A stretch of 6,935 bases of DNA from G039029935 sp039029935 (GTDB lineage: Bacteria; Chloroflexota; Anaerolineae; Caldilineales; Caldilineaceae), in NCBI GenBank assembly GCA_039029935.1, contig JBCCFC010000731.1:1-6935 (forward strand). Reading direction: 5' to 3'. Position numbers and translations under genes: made by a program. The notes beneath the pieces are model-generated. The model did no database searches, was not told the origin of the DNA, and saw nothing but the letters and a program-made list of their open reading frames with translations. Every line of letters begins with the position of its first letter. Position 1 is the first letter of the stretch. Shown one piece after another: positions 1 through 4,696 of the stretch.

Positions 1-21
1 CCTGAATCCGCGACACTATTT

Positions 22-993
22 TTACGTTATCTCATCCTTCATCACTTGCACACATTCTTCAAGATATTGATTTGTAATCTCCTCGCCCCACAACGGCTTA
101 AAGAGCAGCACATCGCCAATATCCCACAAGAGTTGCAGTTTGGCAAAGACGGGCATCAACTCCTTTTCTAGTGATGATAGCTTGCGTACTGACTCATAGC
201 CCCTGAGAACCGTTGCCAAGACTTCTGGATTGCCCCTCCAAACCATAAAGTCATAGACACGCCACCCATAGGCACAGTGGTCAAAGTCTATCACCGTCAT
301 GCCTGTCTCATTGTCCAACAAAATGTTGTTGCCATGCATATCAGCATGGATGATGCCATAAGTTGGTGCTGTCTGTGTCAGAGTACTGACTTGTTGTCGT
401 AGTCGTTCGGTAATGGGTCGCAAGAACGTTAAATCGCCCAACTGTCGCTCGCGTAACAGCGTGTCCAATAGCTGCATCGGTTTGTCCATCAAATAGGTGG
501 ACAGGTTGAGATGGTAACGATGATACGGACTCTGAAAATTGTCTGTTACCTGGTGGATGCGCGCCTTGACTTCGCCAATTTGCTCGACATGGGCATCGGT
601 CAAGTCACCATTGGCACTGGCTTTGTCAATCTCAACGCCGTGTGCAAAATGGAAGAGTGCCAGGTGATGCGTGTTTGCGTCCTCAAATACATGAGTCGTC
701 AACCATTCACCTTCATGATTGGCAATGGGACGCACAACGGGCAAGCCCTGTTTGTGCAAAAAGTTGAGCAGGTCCAGTTCAAAGCGAAAGTCATCTGCAT
801 TGCGAATATAATACTTGCCCTTCAGATAGACACGCAACACATATTTACCATCGCCCGTTTCGATGAGATAGTTGTGGTTGAAGCCCGCACGAATTAATTC
901 GCAATGGGTTGGTGTGCCAAGGTGATAGTGGGTGGTAAAGATGTCGGCGATTTTATCGGTATCGAGTACTGTTTGCACAGTCGATGTAATCAT
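22..993 (-). CDS. APH/homoserine kinase II-type phosphotransferase, 323 aa
   Basis: This is a complete cytoplasmic kinase of the APH fold (phosphotransferase enzyme family, Pfam APH). The family transfers the ATP gamma-phosphate to small-molecule hydroxyls such as aminoglycosides, homoserine, choline or sugars. The N-lobe has a beta-strand segment 'YVLRVYL' (residues 51-57) and a helix with E72 followed by 'GLPVVRPI' (83-90). The C-lobe carries the catalytic loop 'HADMHGNN' (216-223), giving H216, D218 as catalytic Asp and N223 as metal ligand. The metal-binding 'DFD' follows at 236-238. Length is normal for the family. The ATG start is supported by an AAAGGAG Shine-Dalgarno at 1002-1008, 8 nt upstream. 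The layout (HxDxHGxN plus 'VIDFDHCAYGWRVYDF') resembles homoserine-kinase-II/CotS-like members more than true aminoglycoside-resistance enzymes, but the substrate cannot be read from the sequence. It is divergent from the toxin-antitoxin remnant and shows no operon partner in the window. The family call is firm and the substrate is unknown. Confidence 0.93.
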   Translation of the reverse strand: MITSTVQTVLDTDKIADIFTTHYHLGTPTHCELIRAGFNHNYLIETGDGKYVLRVYLKGKYYIRNADDFRFELDLLNFLHKQGLPVVRPIANHEGEWLTTHVFEDANTHHLALFHFAHGVEIDKASANGDLTDAHVEQIGEVKARIHQVTDNFQSPYHRYHLNLSTYLMDKPMQLLDTLLRERQLGDLTFLRPITERLRQQVSTLTQTAPTYGIIHADMHGNNILLDNETGMTVIDFDHCAYGWRVYDFMVWRGNPEVLATVLRGYESVRKLSSLEKELMPVFAKLQLLWDIGDVLLFKPLWGEEITNQYLEECVQVMKDEIT

Positions 994-1182
994 GCTTGTT
1001 GCTCCTTTGTTGGTTCAGGAATGGCGTGGATGGTTGCGCTTTAGCCCCATTATTGGGACTGTAGAATGGGAATTTCGTATTGGCTGACAGATTCATCTAT
1101 AATTTATAATAGGTTGATGTTTGTGATATTATGATCATCTTTTCCTCATCTGAATAGATCAGCAATATAATGGATTCTCGAC

Positions 1183-1204
1183 CTATGATATAATTGATTC
1201 ATAG
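1183..1204 (+). promoter_or_regulatory. Extended -10 promoter flanked by an inverted repeat (putative operator)
   Basis: TGATATAAT at 1186-1194 is a perfect extended -10 (TGnTATAAT), with the hexamer at 1189-1194. It predicts a start near 1201 and a leader of about 48 nt before the ATG at 1249. No good -35 is visible, as is common for extended -10 promoters. The -10 hexamer lies in the 10-bp spacer between the arms of a perfect 6-bp inverted repeat, CTATGA (1183-1188) and TCATAG (1199-1204). A protein bound there would block polymerase, which fits the autorepression typical of VapB-type antitoxins. The operator role is inferred. Confidence 0.5.
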
Positions 1205-1231
1205 ATTTGACCAGCTTGAATATATGTTAAC

Positions 1232-1240
1232 AGGGAAGGG
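1232..1240 (+). promoter_or_regulatory. Ribosome binding site fixing the antitoxin-like start at 1249
   Basis: The purine run AGGGAAGGG ends 8 nt before the ATG at 1249. A longer reading would start at the GTG at 1240, but that codon overlaps the end of this Shine-Dalgarno, so the ATG at 1249 is the better start. Confidence 0.65.
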
Positions 1241-1248
1241 TGGTACTG

Positions 1249-1479
1249 ATGGTCAACACAGCGTTAACCTATGAAACTGTTTTAGAAATTGTGACAGGAT
1301 GGACACCTCAAACGCGGTTTGATTTTGTTCAAGAAATTTTGAATACGCTTGCACCCCAGAAACTTGCTCCGTCTATATCCCAACAGGATGTGGCTATGCA
1401 AGAAACCATTGTACAAGAGGGGCGTCCCGCATGGGGTACAATTGCGGGCATTGCCCATGAGCAATACCCCTTATCGTAA
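1249..1479 (+). CDS. Antitoxin-like small protein, C-terminally truncated, 76 aa
   Basis: This short acidic-to-neutral protein begins 'MVNTALTYETVLEIV' and continues with a 'TRFDFVQEILNTL' helix. This resembles the N-termini of small antitoxins encoded just upstream of PIN-domain toxins, where a 'Y.TVLE.V..W....R..L.Q.IL.TL' pattern is typical. The C-terminus 'RPAWGTIAGIAHEQYPLS' resembles the point in those antitoxins after which a toxin-binding tail normally follows. Here TAA (1477-1479) ends the protein at once, so the tail appears to be missing. The last 23 bp overlap the PIN remnant in a different frame. It has its own Shine-Dalgarno and a good extended -10 promoter, so it may still be expressed. 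The antitoxin assignment rests on pattern memory and on the PIN fragment next door, and without the tail it may not bind a toxin. It could instead be an unrelated small hypothetical protein. Confidence 0.55.
   Translation: MVNTALTYETVLEIVTGWTPQTRFDFVQEILNTLAPQKLAPSISQQDVAMQETIVQEGRPAWGTIAGIAHEQYPLS
1433..1470. repeat. Long bulged inverted repeat (hairpin) at the antitoxin/toxin junction
   Basis: The plus strand can fold into a 14-bp three-part stem. GGGGT (1433-1437) pairs with ACCCC (1466-1470), ATTGC (1441-1445) pairs with GCAAT (1461-1465), and GGGC (1446-1449) pairs with GCCC (1453-1456) around an ATT loop. Two bulges interrupt it: ACA (1438-1440) on the left and ATGA (1457-1460) on the right. 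The right bulge holds the only plausible ATG of the PIN remnant. A competing pairing exists between CATGGG (1430-1435) and CCCATG (1454-1459). No U-run follows, so it is not a standard intrinsic terminator. Confidence 0.6.
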
Positions 1480-1756
1480 TAATCATATTCGACTGCAAAA
1501 TGCATTCAAGCAGGTCATATCAAATGGTAAGGATACTCAATTTGTCCATATTGATGACAATATTGGTATACGGGCGAGTCGGCTACGTGCAACCTATAAC
1601 TTGAAGCTGCCTGATGCGCTACAAGCGGCTGTTGCGATTACTGTTGGTTGTGATGTATTCTTGACCAACGATGAAGGTTTCAAAAAGGTAACAGAACTCC
1701 GTACAGCGGTGATTAAAGAATTAGAATTGCCAAGCTCACAAATTCAGACCCATTAA
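1457..1756 (+). pseudogene. PIN-domain (VapC-type) toxin, N-terminally deleted remnant
   Basis: The frame from 1457 to the TAA at 1754-1756 encodes 99 residues matching the C-terminal half of a PIN-domain ribonuclease toxin. Readable family marks are 'IRASRLRATYNLKLPDALQAA' (in parts: the 'A.RLRA.Y.L' helix, then 'PDAL' with the third acidic residue) and 'DVFLTNDEGF' with the fourth acid in 'TND'. The final strand and helix are 'LRTAVIKELEL'. A complete VapC runs about 130-140 residues. The opening strand with the first catalytic Asp ('xDTN/Sxx') and the segment with the second acid (Glu) are absent from all three plus-strand frames upstream. No Shine-Dalgarno precedes the ATG at 1457. With half of the metal-binding acids gone it should be inactive. 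Sequence quality in the remaining part is good, with no internal stops, so the loss may be recent. The 3' end overlaps the converging ATPase gene by 21 bp. Confidence 0.75.
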
Positions 1757-4471
1757 AATTTCTTCAAGCGATTCAACCTTGCTCGCCACGCCCATCTCTT
1801 CAAATAATGTCTTGGCTTCTTCAAAGGACTTCTTGGCCTCACCTATGTTTTCCTGCGCAATACGGATATGTCCCCTAACCTCATGACTATAGGCTTCCAA
1901 AAATGGTAGGTTGTCCTCCTGCGCTATTTGTATGGACTGCTTGACAAATCGAAATGCTTCACCCAATCTATTTTGTTTTAAGCGGATTTCCCCCAAAGTT
2001 CTCTGGGTATTACACATAACATCTGGTGTTTCGGAACGCATCCCCCATAAGATATGCGTTTCTGCCTCATCCAGTCGGTCAAGATTGACACAAGCCTCAC
2101 CCAGCGTTTGCCTTGTCATAATGATGCCATATAGATTGCCAAACTGTTCAAAGAGCCTTAATGCCTCTTCCGCGTAGAGCAATGCTTGTTCATATTGTCC
2201 CGCAATTAAATACATATAAGATCGATTCTGCTTGACACCAGCCAAGGCAACCCGATGTCCCATTCGCTCGTAATAGCTTTCGGCTTCTGCAAAGTATTGC
2301 TCTGCATCTGGTACTCGGTTTTGACTAGAACACAACATACCCAATCTGAGACAGGCTCTTGCAATACCATGTATATGTTTGATGTCTATCGCAAGGTTTC
2401 TGGCGTTATCGTAATGCTTGTGTGCTTCTGTGAACTGTCCTCGGCTAATTTGAATAATGCCTTTGGCCTGTTCGGCTTCATATTCAATCATCAACGCTGC
2501 TTGCCAGGCTTCATCGAATGCATTCTCAGCATTTGTATTTCCATTACGTCGAAGAACCCACACTAAGTTTCTCAGATAATAGGGTAAACAATTGCCGGGA
2601 TGTCTATCGTAATAGGCCAAGTGATCTTCAATCGCTCTTTCGCCAAGTTTAATCGCCTCTCTATATTGATGGGTGGCTTGGTCGAGGTCATCATCATCTT
2701 CTGCGATAAGCCCTCGCATATATAACAATTCCGATTGCTCCGACCCTTTTAGTAAGTGAATATCTTCCAATCTCCCTTCTTGCTTTCCGAGTAATCGGCG
2801 AAGTTTGATACGCGTTACAATGAGCTCTTCTTGGTTTTTCTTGTGAAGTGATTCTATAGGGATGCGATCCAGTATTGCAAGTATGGCACTGCTGCTCCCT
2901 GGCAACATTTCATAGTCAAAATAGTCTGACCATAATTGAACAGCGTGGTCATATGCCTTGGCTTCAACCCAATGATAGAGTGATACTGTATATTCGCCAT
3001 ATTTTTCACGCAAGCGCGCGGCACGATAATGGTGATATATATATTCTTCACTGTTTAAAGTGGCTTTAATTGCTTCTTGATAGGCTGGCAGTAACCGGAC
3101 AGCCTCTTGATTATCATATTGCACTAAACGATGTTCTTTTAAACGAGCAAGAAATAGTTTTCCTTGGTTATCTAAGAGGGCTTGTATAGGTACAGGCGCA
3201 GTAAAGACCGACAAAAATTGTAGAAGCTGCCACTCACCGATTGTTAGCCACTGTCTAATTTTGTTTAGTACAAACTGAACAGATGGCGATTTTTCCAGTT
3301 CTTCTAAGATTTCTTCAAGCGATTGCTCTGTCAACGCCATGAATGTGAGTGATAATTCTAATAAGCGCGGGTTACCATGCGTGTAGTCTACAAGTCTCTG
3401 TAAATTTGTTGGGTTAAATGTCGCTAACCAATCGCGACGGACTTTTGATGCCTCTAACATCTGCCGGAAATCACCGCTTGTGAGCGGGGATAGTCTTATA
3501 TAATATTGCTTTGTGTCAATGGGCATAAACTCTTGACTCATCAACAGAATGGGGGCGGCTCCTCGCAACTGCTCAAGAAGACCAGCAATTCTGTTATCTG
3601 CGTTGATAGATTCTAATTGATTGACTTCATCAAAACATAAAATTGGTGTAGGCGACATTCTTTCTAAGGTCGGTGCAATTAACCCGATCACAATATCCCA
3701 ATCAATTTGCCCCTCACTCCGTTCATTCTGTGTACCTCTGCCATAAGCGAGTAATTGTTCAAACAGGGTTGATTGTTGATTTTTGTGCAGAAGGTACGCC
3801 AGTTTAAACACGAGGTGGTCGAGCTGGTCGTTTAAGTCGCGATGAAATGTATACCAGAAAATGGGACGTGCTGACCGACATTTTGTGATGGCATGGCTTG
3901 CTAAGGTGGTTTTGCCGATTCCACTGGGGCCAAGCAATGCAAAGGTATGATTTTTATCAATCCACTCAAGGCACTGCTCAAGTTGTTCTTTCCGCCCTAC
4001 GACTTGTTGAATCAATGGGGGCTTTTCTAAATGTAACACTGGTTGAATATCTTGGATGAATGTCTTGATAAATGTTGCGACCGCACGTCTATTATGATTT
4101 TTGAAGCCATTTGCTGGCAATTCTTCTGATGCGTCGTGCGGTTGCCCCAGCTCAAGTCGTACTCTCGTGATTGGCAGTCCTTCAAAATACTGTAGTTCAA
4201 TTAATTTCGCAAGATAAGCAGGATGCTTGACCGTTGAATTCTGCTTCATATGGGCGTGGACTTGGCGCATAAATTGGCGCAAGGCATTCCCACGCGCAAC
4301 GGGATTCTCCTGCAAGCCAATGTCATCAGGCCAATATCCTTCTAAGAGATATGGGGTGACAAATGGTGATTCCTCTCCAAGTTTTTTTGGCTTGGTGAAA
4401 TCTTTCAATGCCTGCTTAACTAAATCCTCAAAATTTTTATCAGTGTCTCTCTTTGTCCGTGTGTTAGCCAT
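1736..4471 (-). CDS. STAND-type ATPase with N-terminal HTH-like region and C-terminal TPR array, 911 aa
   Basis: This is a large cytoplasmic signal-transduction NTPase. Residues 1-150 form an all-helical N-terminal region. Its 'LIELQYFEGLPITRVRLELG' stretch (90-109) followed by 'NRRAVATFI' looks like a diverged sigma-region-4/HTH module with an unusual insert (110-126). The ATPase core begins at 'VGRKEQL' (158-164), with Walker A 'GPSGIGKTT' (181-189) and Walker B 'ILCFDEVNQ' (277-285, D281/E282). A sensor strand 'PILLMSQEF' (307-315) and a 'GNPRLLEL' motif (366-373) follow, typical of NB-ARC/STAND proteins. A winged-helix-like part (about 405-470) leads to helical repeats. TPR-like units are clearest at about 580-613, 670-694, 701-735, 741-776, 781-810, 819-850 and 859-895. 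In this family the TPRs sense a ligand and gate nucleotide-dependent oligomerisation. The ligand and output are unknown. There is no membrane segment or recognisable nuclease, TIR or protease effector. The gene is divergent from the exported LRR-protease and convergent with the toxin remnant. Confidence 0.92.
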   Translation of the reverse strand: MANTRTKRDTDKNFEDLVKQALKDFTKPKKLGEESPFVTPYLLEGYWPDDIGLQENPVARGNALRQFMRQVHAHMKQNSTVKHPAYLAKLIELQYFEGLPITRVRLELGQPHDASEELPANGFKNHNRRAVATFIKTFIQDIQPVLHLEKPPLIQQVVGRKEQLEQCLEWIDKNHTFALLGPSGIGKTTLASHAITKCRSARPIFWYTFHRDLNDQLDHLVFKLAYLLHKNQQSTLFEQLLAYGRGTQNERSEGQIDWDIVIGLIAPTLERMSPTPILCFDEVNQLESINADNRIAGLLEQLRGAAPILLMSQEFMPIDTKQYYIRLSPLTSGDFRQMLEASKVRRDWLATFNPTNLQRLVDYTHGNPRLLELSLTFMALTEQSLEEILEELEKSPSVQFVLNKIRQWLTIGEWQLLQFLSVFTAPVPIQALLDNQGKLFLARLKEHRLVQYDNQEAVRLLPAYQEAIKATLNSEEYIYHHYRAARLREKYGEYTVSLYHWVEAKAYDHAVQLWSDYFDYEMLPGSSSAILAILDRIPIESLHKKNQEELIVTRIKLRRLLGKQEGRLEDIHLLKGSEQSELLYMRGLIAEDDDDLDQATHQYREAIKLGERAIEDHLAYYDRHPGNCLPYYLRNLVWVLRRNGNTNAENAFDEAWQAALMIEYEAEQAKGIIQISRGQFTEAHKHYDNARNLAIDIKHIHGIARACLRLGMLCSSQNRVPDAEQYFAEAESYYERMGHRVALAGVKQNRSYMYLIAGQYEQALLYAEEALRLFEQFGNLYGIIMTRQTLGEACVNLDRLDEAETHILWGMRSETPDVMCNTQRTLGEIRLKQNRLGEAFRFVKQSIQIAQEDNLPFLEAYSHEVRGHIRIAQENIGEAKKSFEEAKTLFEEMGVASKVESLEEILMGLNL

Positions 4472-4484
4472 GATAATGCCATGT

Positions 4485-4489
4485 TCCTT
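4485..4489 (-). promoter_or_regulatory. Unusually distant ribosome binding site of the STAND ATPase gene
   Basis: On the minus strand AAGGA lies 13 nt before the ATG at 4471, longer than the usual 5-9 nt. An out-of-frame ATG (4482-4480) sits between them, only 2 nt after the AAGGA. It would give a 20-codon peptide ending inside the main gene. No in-frame alternative start exists between the AAGGA and 4471, and the next in-frame Met is residue 68. The start at 4471 is therefore kept. Confidence 0.5.
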
Positions 4490-4501
4490 TCTTGTTGGAT
4501 G

Positions 4502-4528
4502 ATTCTTCTATTGATAGTTTCGAAGAAT
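4502..4528. repeat. 7-bp inverted repeat upstream of the STAND ATPase gene
   Basis: ATTCTTC (4502-4508) and GAAGAAT (4522-4528) are perfect inverted copies separated by 13 bp, so their centres are 20 bp apart, about two helical turns. This fits a dimeric-regulator operator, or a small hairpin in the leader of the leftward ATPase transcript. It lies 31-57 bp upstream of the ATPase start codon. Either role is inferred. Confidence 0.45.
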
Positions 4529-4538
4529 GACGAATGAC
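4525..4538. repeat. Tandem GAATGAC repeat (2 x 7 bp)
   Basis: GAATGAC occurs twice with no gap (4525-4531 and 4532-4538), overlapping the right arm of the neighbouring inverted repeat. It may be part of the same protein-binding site, or a chance duplication. Confidence 0.4.
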
Positions 4539-4560
4539 AGAAAATTTCACAAATAAAAAA

Positions 4561-4588
4561 TTGGCAGAAATTGCTTCATTTTTGGCAG
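4561..4588. repeat. Two TTGGCAG direct repeats at 21-bp period
   Basis: TTGGCAG is present at 4561-4567 and 4582-4588, exactly 21 bp apart (two helical turns), just upstream of the probable -10 TATACT (4609-4614). A third, inverted, copy of the core (TGCCAA) is at 4665-4670. Same-face spacing before a promoter suggests an activator or repressor site. The regulator is unknown. Confidence 0.45.
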
Positions 4589-4608
4589 TTTTCGCCCCGC
4601 CCCCGCCC

Positions 4609-4614
4609 TATACT
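4609..4614 (+). promoter_or_regulatory. Candidate -10 box of the LRR-protease gene
   Basis: TATACT differs from the consensus TATAAT at one position. It predicts a start near 4621 and a leader of about 75 nt. The nearest -35-like element is TTGGCA at 4582-4587, giving a 21-bp spacer that is too long for unassisted sigma-70 recognition. The spacer contains the C-rich island. An activator-dependent promoter is one reading. Confidence 0.35.
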
Positions 4615-4696
4615 AAACATATGTCGCTGACACAACAACGATAGAATCAAAAACACAGACTTTGTGCCAACTCCACAGTCATTACGGAGAATAATA

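Larger units (their letters stand above)
994..1248. promoter_or_regulatory. Divergent intergenic region between kinase and antitoxin-like ORF
   Basis: This 255-bp non-coding region is increasingly AT-rich from about 1080 to 1230. It must hold the promoters of both flanking genes. On the right it contains a good extended -10 box, listed separately. For the leftward kinase, the best -10-like sequences are in the AT-rich patch at 1101-1111 (minus strand TATTAT and TATAAA), but no convincing -35 accompanies them. A weak hairpin lies in the likely kinase leader: AGcCCCA at 1043-1049 pairs with TGGGaCT at 1054-1060 around a TATT loop, with one mismatch. There is no ORF of note and no RNA gene that I can recognise. 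Confidence 0.6.
4472..4696. promoter_or_regulatory. Divergent control region between STAND ATPase and exported LRR-protease
   Basis: This 225-bp region serves both genes. Reading left to right it holds a 7-bp inverted repeat (4502-4528), a tandem GAATGAC pair (4525-4538) and two TTGGCAG direct copies (4561-4567, 4582-4588). A C-rich island (4593-4608) in otherwise AT-rich DNA follows, and then TATACT (4609-4614), a plausible -10 for the rightward gene. An inverted TGCCAA copy lies at 4665-4670. A convincing -35 at normal spacing from TATACT is not visible. The leftward promoter is not clear either; TTGTGA and CATTCT at 17-bp spacing on the minus strand is only a weak candidate. Confidence 0.55.

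Noticed and set aside
511..897. 128-codon plus-strand open frame
   Set aside because: It lies wholly antisense to the well-supported phosphotransferase, has no family likeness and is a coding shadow.
22..993. Aminoglycoside-resistance gene
   Set aside because: The APH fold is shared by many metabolic kinases. The motif context is closer to homoserine-kinase-II/CotS-like members, and nothing mobile surrounds it.
1043..1060. Intrinsic terminator in the kinase/antitoxin intergenic region
   Set aside because: The hairpin is short with a mismatch and has no U-run on either strand. Both neighbouring genes start, rather than end, here.
1349..1456. Upstream extension of the PIN frame to an ATG at 1349
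   Set aside because: These codons give a Pro/Arg/Cys-rich sequence unlike a PIN N-terminus and are simply another frame of the antitoxin-like ORF.
4561..4574. Sigma-54-like element (TTGGCAG followed by TTGC)
   Set aside because: The GG-to-GC distance is 10 nt instead of the required 12, so the element cannot serve as a -24/-12 promoter.
4593..4608. Minus-strand three-quartet G-quadruplex
   Set aside because: Only three G-runs of three or more are present, so a four-tract, three-quartet structure cannot form. At most a weak two-quartet fold is possible.
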